Assembly (NCBI RefSeq): GCF_025151215.1
Contig: NZ_CP102286.1
Location: 2,480,001-2,544,000, forward strand
DNA length: 64,000 nt
Direction of reading: 5' to 3'
DNA from: Parabacteroides merdae ATCC 43184
GTDB lineage: Bacteria > Bacteroidota > Bacteroidia > Bacteroidales > Tannerellaceae
The translations under genes were made by a program, and so were the position numbers. Of the stretch, positions 45,017-52,182 are shown piece by piece (within the stretch, counting starts at the first letter, position 1; the number at the start of each line of letters is the position of its first letter). The notes under the pieces are model-generated. The model saw only the letters and a program-made list of their open reading frames with translations, made no database searches and was not told the origin of the DNA.

Positions 45017-45811
45017 ATGAAACAAGTCATACACTCTAAATTCAAGCCTATGAAGAGAGAACCTTTATTTGTCGCTTTGAGCAACCAGAAAGGCGGTGTG
45101 GGAAAATCCACGTTCACCGTGTTGCTCGCCAGTTATTTCCATTACCTGAACGGATATAACGTACTTGTGGTGGATTGTGATTATCCACAGCACAGCATCA
45201 GTGCCATGCGGGACTGGGAAGTGGGGAACATTGAAAAGAACGTGCATCTGCAAAACCAGCTGGTGGAACAGTTCGGAACAAGCGGCAGGAAAGCCTACAG
45301 CATCCTGAACTCCACCCCGGAGGAAGCTAGGGAGACGGCCGGCCGCTTTCTCGAAAAGTCGGATCTGGACTATGACCTTGTCCTTTTTGATCTCCCCGGT
45401 ACCGTGAATGTGCCCGGTGTCTTCCAGTCCGTGATCAATATGGACTATGTATTCACTCCGATTACACAGGAAAGGATGGTAATGCGGAGCAGCATGTCTT
45501 TTGTCCTTGCCATCAGGGAATACATGCACCGGCATGCGGACGTACCCTTGCGTGGCATCCATATGTTCTGGAACCGGATGGACAAACGGGTGTCCAAAGG
45601 GCTGTATAACGGCTATACCGAAATTTTCCGCTCTCTGAAACTGCCGGTGCTGGAGACCGTCATTCCCAGTGCGGAACGCTACAACAAAGATTCCGGGATG
45701 AAGGGGCCCCTGTTCCGCAGCACCTTGTTCCCTCCATCTCCCTCCGCAGTGAAAGGAAGCGGTCTGGACCTGTTGGTAGCGGAAATAGAAACCGTACTGA
45801 AACTTCAATAA
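45017..45811 (+). CDS. traA: TraA, ParA/MinD-type ATPase
   Basis: 264 residues. Deviant Walker A NQKGGVGKSTFTV at ~25-37, switch I-like VVDCDYPQHS (~55-64), and Walker B DLVLFDLPGT (~118-127), as in ParA-family ATPases. First gene of the CTnDOT-type tra operon. A role in element partition or in positioning the mating apparatus is assumed, since CTnDOT TraA has no defined reaction that I know of. Met13 is an alternative start. Confidence 0.92.
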   Translation: MKQVIHSKFKPMKREPLFVALSNQKGGVGKSTFTVLLASYFHYLNGYNVLVVDCDYPQHSISAMRDWEVGNIEKNVHLQNQLVEQFGTSGRKAYSILNSTPEEARETAGRFLEKSDLDYDLVLFDLPGTVNVPGVFQSVINMDYVFTPITQERMVMRSSMSFVLAIREYMHRHADVPLRGIHMFWNRMDKRVSKGLYNGYTEIFRSLKLPVLETVIPSAERYNKDSGMKGPLFRSTLFPPSPSAVKGSGLDLLVAEIETVLKLQ

Positions 45812-45818
45812 AACAATT

Positions 45819-46268
45819 ATGGCTACCAAAAGAAGAACGGATTACCAAGTGGACGAGGAGGCATTGAAACGCATGATGGCAGGAGATGTAACCGCTTTGG
45901 AAAAAACGGTTTCTCCGGAAGGGGAATCGGAAACAAAAAGTCAGGCTGGGCCTTCTCAGGAGAAACAGGAGAAGAAAAGCGGCCTTTCCAGACAGCAAAT
46001 AAAGAAATCACCGGATGGAGTGGCTGATTCAGATGAATACCGGAGACGGTTTCTGAAAGTGAGACTGTCGGGAGCAAGAAGGCAGACCTATGTTAACGAT
46101 GCATTATACAGGACTGTTGCCAAAGTATTGCCGGTCATTGCACCGGATATGTCCGTCCCGATGTTTTTAAGCTGTGTCCTGTCAGACCATCTGGAAAGGT
46201 ACCAGGACATCATCAACGAGATATATAACCAGGAAGCCACACAAAAACCGATAGAATGGAAGAAATAG
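45819..46268 (+). CDS. traB: TraB-like protein (DUF3408)
   Basis: 149 residues. Charged N-terminal half (KRRTDYQVDEEALKRMMAGD; Gly/Ser/Glu/Lys-rich to ~70), then a C-terminal DUF3408-like segment: YVNDALYRTVAKVLPVIAPD (~88-107) and FLSCVLSDHLERYQDIINEIY. It lies 7 bp after traA and overlaps the next gene by 13 bp. A DNA-binding or partition accessory role is possible but not established. Confidence 0.85.
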   Translation: MATKRRTDYQVDEEALKRMMAGDVTALEKTVSPEGESETKSQAGPSQEKQEKKSGLSRQQIKKSPDGVADSDEYRRRFLKVRLSGARRQTYVNDALYRTVAKVLPVIAPDMSVPMFLSCVLSDHLERYQDIINEIYNQEATQKPIEWKK

Positions 46269-46924
46269 TTTATTTGTCAATACGGCTCGGCTGTACCGCT
46301 TATCTATTATATAAGGTATGGGAGCAGAAAAAGAGAATAGGTAAGATATGCGATCTGCTTTATACTCCCCGTAAAAAAACGGAAACGGAAAAGGACCACC
46401 GCCGGAATCCGGAAAGTGCGGCAGATGTGATGGGGGCCACCCGTTTTGTCTATCTGGATGAGAATGCCGGAAAGACCGTTGCCCCTTACATGAGCCAGCA
46501 GTTGGAAATGGGAAGCGACCTTATCGGCAAGGATGAGGATATTCCGGAAGATGAGGTGGAATGCAAACTGCCTTTGGAGGAGATGAGAATGCTGAAAGAC
46601 GAACAGGAGGAGCTGGACAGCCGTTCTCCCGAGGCGGAAGCCATTGTTCCGGCAGTCACTCCTGCCGACCTGCTCAATGTAGGTGACGTGCTGCTTAATC
46701 TGGACGGTGCCGGTTCGGATGAGGACAAATCATACCGGGCCGCCATGACACTGCGTGCCATCCGGGAAACGGACATGTTCGAGCTGTTCTCCTCCCAGGT
46801 GGAGAACAAGAAACTGATAGAGGAGCTGATGGAAAGGTATGTGGATGAGGAAGGGAATGCTCTGCCTTTAAAAAAAGAGAGGAACGTTTCCAAACCTGTC
46901 GCAGATTGGAGGAAGCTGGTCTGA
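46256..46924 (+). CDS. Conjugal transfer protein, TraD-like
   Basis: 222 residues. A short hydrophobic N-terminal helix (IVYLSIRLGCTAYLLYKVW) is followed by a charged, mostly helical region with DENAGKTVAPYMSQQLEMGS (~68-87). The C-terminal EERNVSKPVADWRKLV-type tail is basic. Matches the protein that follows the DUF3408 genes in Bacteroidales tra operons, usually called TraD. Last gene before the IS and defence cargo. Confidence 0.7.
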   Translation: MEEIVYLSIRLGCTAYLLYKVWEQKKRIGKICDLLYTPRKKTETEKDHRRNPESAADVMGATRFVYLDENAGKTVAPYMSQQLEMGSDLIGKDEDIPEDEVECKLPLEEMRMLKDEQEELDSRSPEAEAIVPAVTPADLLNVGDVLLNLDGAGSDEDKSYRAAMTLRAIRETDMFELFSSQVENKKLIEELMERYVDEEGNALPLKKERNVSKPVADWRKLV

Positions 46925-47187
46925 AAGTAATATGCTATTATGCCACAAAATTCCATATTGTTGAATATTATATATAGGATATTCATTATGTACCCAACTT
47001 TGTATTTTTCTATAATCTATGAAAAAGGTTGAAGTTTGTCTTTTGTTAAGGGTAATAGAAAGGAACAAACACTCAAAACATAGAAATCACGGGGACAACT
47101 CAGAAAATCGGATACTTCCTCACTGTTGCTTACGATTCAAAAGTAAAAGAATGAAATTATCCTGATTTGCTGACAGGAAAAACTATA
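46925..47187. other. AT-rich spacer before the IS
   Basis: No convincing ORF, RNA or terminator. May be remnant of sequence between traD and traE displaced by cargo. Confidence 0.5.
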
Positions 47188-47196
47188 ACTCAATTT

Positions 47197-48521
47197 CATT
47201 ACTGTCCCGTAAAAGTGGATAAATAGTTCTTTGAAATAATTGAAATATAGTCTATTAGATACTACTTTTTAGGCGCGACGATTTGAAATCATACCTTTGA
47301 GGTCAATTAAGGTGACCTCAAATGAACCAAGATAAATATGTTTTCGCTCAGTTAGTAGAATTCTTGAACAATGATAAGTTCAGAAGACTTGTAGACAAGT
47401 ATGATGGCAATCGTTATGTGAAACATTTCACTTGCTGGAGTCAGTTACTTGCAATGATGTTCGGTCAACTCAGTAATCGTGAAAGTCTTCGTGACTTGAT
47501 TGTAGCTTTGGAAGCACATCAAGGAAAGCGTTATCATTTGGGATTGGGTCGTGAGCCCATTGCCAAAACTACGCTTGCATCTGCCAATCAGAATCGGGAT
47601 TACAGAATCTTCGAAGATTTTGCTTTCTATATGATGAAGGAAGCATGTGAAAAACGATCGACTCACATCTTGGATATTCCAGGAAGGAAGTATGCGTTTG
47701 ATTCCACTACGATTCCTTTATGTTTGGCTATATTCCCTTGGGCGAAGTTCCGTAAGAAAAAAGGTGGAGTTAAGGCTCATGTCCTTTATGACATAGAAGC
47801 ACAACTTCCAGCCTTTTATACAGTAACTACAGCATCCAGGCATGATTCAACAGAAATGTCCGCAATTAATTATGAGCCAAATGCTTATTATATATTTGAC
47901 AGAGCGTATGACTCGTTTAAAGAACTTTATCGGATTCATCTTACAGGTTCTTTCTTTGTAGTCAGAGCGAAGTCTAATCTGAAATGCAAGTTCTGTAAAT
48001 GGAAGCGTAGAATGCCGAAGAATATCCTTTCAGATGCGGAAGTGAAACTGATAGGGTACACTTCTGAAAAGAAGTATCCTGAATCATTCAGAGTCATCCG
48101 TTTCTATGATGAAGAGGATGATCGTGAATTCACATTCCTGACGAATGCCAAACACATATCTGCACTTGATGTTGCCAATCTTTATAAGAAAAGATGGTTC
48201 GTGGAACTTTTCTTCAAATGGCTGAAACAACACCTTAAGATAAAAAGGTTCTGGGGTACTACCGAGAATGCGGTTCGAATACAGATTAGTGTTGCTATCA
48301 TCACCTATTGTTTAGTAGCTATTGTACAATATGATATGCAACTGAATCGTTCAACTTATGAGGTCTTGCAGATTCTTAGCATCTCATTAACAGATAAAAC
48401 GCATTTACAAGAGCTGTTTAATAAGACTAATTTCAATGATGTCAAAGAACAATTTAATCCCCTTATTCCGGGATTATTTGATTAATTAATAACTCGTCCC
48501 GATTTTAACGGGACACTAGTG
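47197..48521 (+). mobile_element. IS4-family insertion sequence, complete (1,325 bp)
   Basis: Ends have imperfect terminal inverted repeats: left CATTACTGTCCCGTAAAAG, right (complement) CACTAGTGTCCCGTTAAAA. They are flanked by 9-bp direct repeats ACTCAATTT at 47188-47196 and 48522-48530, the target-site duplication, so the insertion is recent. One transposase gene is inside. Confidence 0.9.
47322..48485 (+). CDS. IS4-family transposase
   Basis: 387 residues. An N-terminal DUF4372-type region (FNQDKYVFAQLVEFLN-like start, then FTCWSQLLAMMFGQLSNRES) is followed by the DDE domain: first Asp in YAFDSTTIPL (~127), second in YYIFDRAYDSF (~189), and the YREK signature Y-K-K-R-W-F-V-E-L-F-F-K-W-L-K (~289-303). 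All catalytic residues are present, so it is probably active. Confidence 0.95.
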   Translation: MNQDKYVFAQLVEFLNNDKFRRLVDKYDGNRYVKHFTCWSQLLAMMFGQLSNRESLRDLIVALEAHQGKRYHLGLGREPIAKTTLASANQNRDYRIFEDFAFYMMKEACEKRSTHILDIPGRKYAFDSTTIPLCLAIFPWAKFRKKKGGVKAHVLYDIEAQLPAFYTVTTASRHDSTEMSAINYEPNAYYIFDRAYDSFKELYRIHLTGSFFVVRAKSNLKCKFCKWKRRMPKNILSDAEVKLIGYTSEKKYPESFRVIRFYDEEDDREFTFLTNAKHISALDVANLYKKRWFVELFFKWLKQHLKIKRFWGTTENAVRIQISVAIITYCLVAIVQYDMQLNRSTYEVLQILSISLTDKTHLQELFNKTNFNDVKEQFNPLIPGLFD

Positions 48522-48572
48522 ACTCAATTTATTAAATGAAATTTCTTTATAAGAGACCTATAAACGACTATA

Positions 48573-48614
48573 AAAAAGTAAGGAGCTGCTTACCAAGCCA
48601 GCTCCTTACTTTTT
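48573..48614. terminator. Strong bidirectional terminator
   Basis: AAAAAGTAAGGAGCTG (48573-48588) is a perfect inverted copy of CAGCTCCTTACTTTTT (48599-48614) around a 10-nt loop. It would end transcripts from the IS side and from abiH on the opposite strand. Confidence 0.92.
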
Positions 48615-48724
48615 CTAATGGATGAAAATCCGTTTCCCTGCTTCCTTTTGCACAATATTTTTGTCGTACTTTATGTGCATAACAAGATATCATAGAAAAA
48701 ATCACATTTAAATTTAGTGTTCCA

Positions 48725-49864
48725 TTACATGGTTTTGCATTGCTCCTTGTTCACAACTCTATCTCTGAATAACTTCATATTAGTAAAGTTTCGGGAAATA
48801 TTTTGAACAAGTTCCAAGTAATTATCTCTGCCATCTTCCCATTTATGATAAAACGGCTTTATGGAAACACAGTTTTCATGTTCAAAGACGGTATTTAGTA
48901 ATGTTCGGTCTGAATTTCCGCAAGAATGCCCCATTATCAAAACTTGAAAAGGTGCAGCTAAAAGAAATTCGAGCAAATCATGATAATGTCTTGTTTCTAA
49001 ATATTTAACGGATTTGACATATCTAAGTAACTCATTGTCATTCATATCAAGAATAGACTGGTAACTTTTGTCAAGTTCATCCCCATAGCCAAAAATTATA
49101 TTTTCAGGTTTTTCTAATTCGCCATGAATATAATTGTGGGTAATATTAAAGTTACCATACATCTTAGCTGTTTTTGTATAGTTGAAACTCAGCAACATGA
49201 TACGTTTAGGGATAAGTTTATCGCGTTCTCCATAATTGTATTCAACATCTGCAAGGCTGGATATATTCAGCCCAATGCTATCCAGAGCTTTCTTTTTTCC
49301 TTCTGTTGAGAAATCAGCAGGATCAAAGAAGTCAATTATTGCATTTTGAAGGTCATTCCTTACATTGTCTGTTTCTATTGTATGGAGGTATTCAATTAAT
49401 TTTTCTTGAAGGAATGCAAATTGTTCATTCAACTCACTGATTGTATAATTACAACCAGGGCTATCCATGCCAACTTTCAACAGTTGGTAATAGTCGTTTT
49501 CAATATCCACCCATCCTTTGGTTTCTATTGATTGCAGAATAGTTTTAAAAAAAGGGCAACATTCAATAGAGAAAATGTTTGGTTGGTCCTTGATATACTG
49601 AATAACTTCGCTTCCTGAGTATCTTTCTTTACAATAGATATCCTTAAAAAAACATGAGTTGTTGAAGACAAAAACATTCCAGCAATTAATGCCTACATTA
49701 TCTTTGATAACCAAACGGCAAAGGCAATCTTCTGATACATTTGTAGTATTACCGGAAAAAGTATACACTCGTTGGTCCCAATACCAGTTGATAAAATCCA
49801 TATAACTTGTTTTAAAGCCATGTGCCATGTCAAATCCGTTTCCTATGATAACAAGTCTATTCAT
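48725..49864 (-). CDS. abiH: AbiH-family protein (predicted abortive-infection factor)
   Basis: 379 residues. The N-terminus MNRLVIIGNGFDMAHGFKTS is the AbiH signature (GNGFD, residues 8-12). Further conserved points are LLSFNYTKTAKMYG (~224), YIHGE (~245-249), FGYGDELDKSY (~258-268) and MGHSCGNSDRTLL (~311-323). The order of motifs matches that of its neighbour (GAGAS, SFNWD, LHG, FGYSAPSSD), suggesting a shared SIR2-like nucleotide-binding fold. AbiH was named from a lactococcal phage-resistance gene. It is 32 bp downstream of the SIR2 gene and transcribed with it. Confidence 0.88.
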   Translation of the reverse strand: MNRLVIIGNGFDMAHGFKTSYMDFINWYWDQRVYTFSGNTTNVSEDCLCRLVIKDNVGINCWNVFVFNNSCFFKDIYCKERYSGSEVIQYIKDQPNIFSIECCPFFKTILQSIETKGWVDIENDYYQLLKVGMDSPGCNYTISELNEQFAFLQEKLIEYLHTIETDNVRNDLQNAIIDFFDPADFSTEGKKKALDSIGLNISSLADVEYNYGERDKLIPKRIMLLSFNYTKTAKMYGNFNITHNYIHGELEKPENIIFGYGDELDKSYQSILDMNDNELLRYVKSVKYLETRHYHDLLEFLLAAPFQVLIMGHSCGNSDRTLLNTVFEHENCVSIKPFYHKWEDGRDNYLELVQNISRNFTNMKLFRDRVVNKEQCKTM

Positions 49865-49896
49865 TCGGTTGTAATGATGATGTTAGTGTTATTGAC

Positions 49897-50907
49897 TTAA
49901 ATTATAGAATAATCTCCTTGCTCTTCATTTACAAGAAGTGGCTTTAAAAGCGTTTCCACCGACTCAAAAGTATCTTGTTTTGAGAAGTGTATCTTTGGTT
50001 GTCCCCACCATCCTCTAATGAATTGTTGGTATTGGTATTGCAAGGTACGGCGAGGTGCCTGCGCCAAGCAGCTATTATAAAAGGAGTCCACAATGTCAGA
50101 ATGGTAATTGGTCAATGAAAAGAAATACTGCCAAGTTTCTGATATTTCATTCGCGTTGAATCCGGGACGTTCAATTATTTCCACTGCATCCAATCTATGA
50201 ACACCATCATGTTTAGAGAATGCAGCTTTAAGTATTTCACTTGCCTCCTTATCAGAAGAAGGTGCGCTATACCCAAAGATTGTTACCTTGCCTGCTTTCG
50301 ATATGTAGTACTTTGCAACACTCCATTGGTCACGGATAAAGCTGTCGCTGTTGTAATCCTTTTGTTCTACAGGATACAGCAAAGGAACAGCGTTGTATGG
50401 TTTGCCACACTTTCTGCAATAGTTTTGTATAAGACCAAAGGTCATACAGTCTTTGCACACACCAGCCCCCACATTTCCATGCAAGAACAGAATCTCTGGT
50501 CTGTTCCAGGTAATCTTTGCCACTCTGTTATATGCTTGGATAAGCAGACTATCCCAGTTGAAGGATACAATGCAGTCTTTTTCTGTGAGCGAAAGAATCA
50601 AAAGGTCGTAGATGGTCAAGAAAGATGGAAGCTGCACATTTGAAAAATATTCATAAAGTTTTTTTTCCATTGCTATCCGTGCGTTTTTACACTCATCACC
50701 ACGTCTAAACAGCTCACTATATATATCTTCAAGATTCTTGCTTTTCGTTTCTAACATAAATCCTTCAAGGATTCTATCTAACCCGACCTGTTCAATGGCT
50801 TCATTCATCGTCGGGCAAGATTTTCCCATGACCGCTCTTGAAGCACCAGCTCCAACTATCACGACATGAGGGCGTTGGCAATACAAATCTTTAAGGTTTT
50901 TCTTCAT
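49897..50907 (-). CDS. SIR2-like protein with inserted zinc finger (predicted defence NADase)
   Basis: 336 residues. Rossmann loop VGAGASRAVMG with GAGAS at 19-23, CIVSFNWDSLL with catalytic-region N117/D119, and LFLHGNVG with H143. A CxxC...CxxC zinc module follows at Cys151, Cys154, Cys164 and Cys167, then KVTIFGYSAPSSDKEASEIL (~208-227). These are the SIR2-fold landmarks. Bacterial SIR2 domains in defence loci hydrolyse NAD+ after phage sensing; that activity is inferred. It is first in a two-gene operon with abiH. AT-rich compared with the tra genes, indicating separate origin. Confidence 0.85.
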   Translation of the reverse strand: MKKNLKDLYCQRPHVVIVGAGASRAVMGKSCPTMNEAIEQVGLDRILEGFMLETKSKNLEDIYSELFRRGDECKNARIAMEKKLYEYFSNVQLPSFLTIYDLLILSLTEKDCIVSFNWDSLLIQAYNRVAKITWNRPEILFLHGNVGAGVCKDCMTFGLIQNYCRKCGKPYNAVPLLYPVEQKDYNSDSFIRDQWSVAKYYISKAGKVTIFGYSAPSSDKEASEILKAAFSKHDGVHRLDAVEIIERPGFNANEISETWQYFFSLTNYHSDIVDSFYNSCLAQAPRRTLQYQYQQFIRGWWGQPKIHFSKQDTFESVETLLKPLLVNEEQGDYSII

Positions 50908-51432
50908 ACACTAACTGATTAAATATTTTGCCCATAAGCAATTGTTGCATCATGCTTTATTTTACGGCCTCATATTTTGTTCGCTTTGTTTCAGGCACAA
51001 TAATTTCATTGTTCATACTTATAAGTATGAAAGTTATTGTTCTCTGTTTGGCTGTTCTTGAATATAAACAGATATATTACTTAAAAATGCCTTATCAAGG
51101 TGTGATATTGTTACTCTCTTTATACACTACTACATGATACACTATTTTTAACCTGTTTACATTGGCCATAAAACTGCGTTTGATATGCAAATATAGCTAT
51201 TTTAATCCAATATCAATAATAGTCGTTTTTGACAAGAAATCAACTTTATGGAATTTGCTGGCTTTTGTATGGCAATTATATAAATGGTACAGAAAAACAT
51301 GTAACCGTTTGAACAATCCATGTTTGTGCCAAAATCATCAATTAATCATGTATTATGCTTGAGGTAAGCGTCTCCGCAATGACGTAAAACAATGTTGAAA
51401 ATCTCTGTAGAGACGCGCAAAAGCACTTGTTG
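50908..51432. other. Noncoding region between the defence pair and traE
   Basis: Divergent intergenic region expected to hold the promoter of the SIR2-abiH operon (minus strand). I see no reliable ORF. It includes a 20-bp palindrome at 51012-51031. Confidence 0.55.
51012..51031. promoter_or_regulatory. 20-bp perfect palindrome, possible operator
   Basis: TTCATACTTATAAGTATGAA is its own reverse complement. It lies 105 bp upstream of the SIR2 gene start, in the divergent region, and could bind a dimeric repressor or be a hairpin in RNA. Confidence 0.55.
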
Positions 51433-51472
51433 GATGACATCTGATGACATCTGGCGACATCTGATGACACCT
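51433..51472 (+). promoter_or_regulatory. 10-bp-periodic GATGACATCT array, site 3
   Basis: Units GATGACATCT, GATGACATCT, GGCGACATCT, GATGACACCT, directed toward traE. The last unit is identical to the last unit of site 1. Confidence 0.75.
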
Positions 51473-51498
51473 CTGAATCACAGCGTATTATCCCTTTT

Positions 51499-51506
51499 TA
51501 TCTTCG
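51499..51506 (+). promoter_or_regulatory. Possible traE promoter -7 element
   Basis: TATCTTCG matches TAnnTTTG except one base, 26 bp after the repeat array, ten bases closer than at sites 1 and 2 (one helical turn). Confidence 0.4.
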
Positions 51507-51547
51507 CCGTCGAATTCAAATTTATGTCTTACCCAAACGATTCGACA

Positions 51548-51850
51548 ATGAAGAGAAGAATCCTTTTTTCAGTGATGTGCGCGGCGATTGCCGCCGGTGC
51601 TTTCGCGCAGGGCCAAGGTCAGGGCCTTGCCGGTATCAACGAGGCGACCAGCCTCATGACCTCGTATTTCGATCCCGCCACCAAACTGTGCTATGCCATC
51701 GGTGCGGTGCTCGGCCTGGTGGGCGGCATCAAGACCTACGGCAAGTTCTCCAGCGGTGATCCCGACACCTCGAAAACCGCCGCCAGCTGGTTCTTTGCCT
51801 GCATCTTTCTGATTGTAGCCGCCACCATCCTGCGTTCCTTCTTCCTCTAA
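51548..51850 (+). CDS. traE: TraE (DUF4134)
   Basis: About 100 residues from the ATG at 51548; the open frame extends upstream but the extra N-terminus contains the promoter. A signal peptide (MKRRILFSVMCAAIAAGAFAQ) and two transmembrane helices (KLCYAIGAVLGLVGGI and AASWFFACIFLIVAATIL) match DUF4134 proteins, the CTnDOT TraE family. It resembles a VirB2/VirB3-type small pore or pilin subunit. First gene of the second half of the tra operon. Confidence 0.9.
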   Translation: MKRRILFSVMCAAIAAGAFAQGQGQGLAGINEATSLMTSYFDPATKLCYAIGAVLGLVGGIKTYGKFSSGDPDTSKTAASWFFACIFLIVAATILRSFFL

Positions 51851-51855
51851 GCGGT

Positions 51856-52182
51856 ATGGAGTATCCTGTAAACAAGGGGGCGGGCAATCCCGTCGAGTTC
51901 AAGGGGCTCAAGTCACAATACCTGTTCGTCTTCGCGGGCGGTCTGGTGACGGTGCTCCTGGCGGTGGTCATCCTTTACCTGGCAGGCGTGGACCAATGGA
52001 TATGCATCCCTTTCGGGACCGTATCCGGCGGTCTGCTGGCATGGGCGGTGTTCCGGCTGAACGCCCGCTACGGCGAACACGGTCTTATGAAGCTGCTGGC
52101 GGAGAAACGCCATCCGCGCTACCTGATCCACCGCAAGAGAGTTTTCAGATTATTTGCAAAAAGAAAAAAACGACAATCATGA
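51856..52182 (+). CDS. traF: TraF (DUF4133)
   Basis: 108 residues with two transmembrane helices (~24-41 and ~48-66) and a basic tail (RKRVFRLFAKRKKRQ). DUF4133 family, VirB3-like inner membrane component. Its stop overlaps the ATG of traG (ATGA), so the two are translationally coupled, as is common for VirB3 and VirB4 partners. Confidence 0.9.
   Translation: MEYPVNKGAGNPVEFKGLKSQYLFVFAGGLVTVLLAVVILYLAGVDQWICIPFGTVSGGLLAWAVFRLNARYGEHGLMKLLAEKRHPRYLIHRKRVFRLFAKRKKRQS

Noticed and set aside
8741..51472. CRISPR array explanation for the short periodic repeats
   Set aside because: Units are 10 bp and contiguous with no spacers, and no cas genes are present.
51392..51547. N-terminal extension of traE
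   Set aside because: It includes the regulatory array and predicted promoter; the signal peptide starts at the ATG at 51548.
51996..52178. N-terminal extension of traG
   Set aside because: This part is traF read in another frame; the ATGA overlap at 52179 is the natural start.
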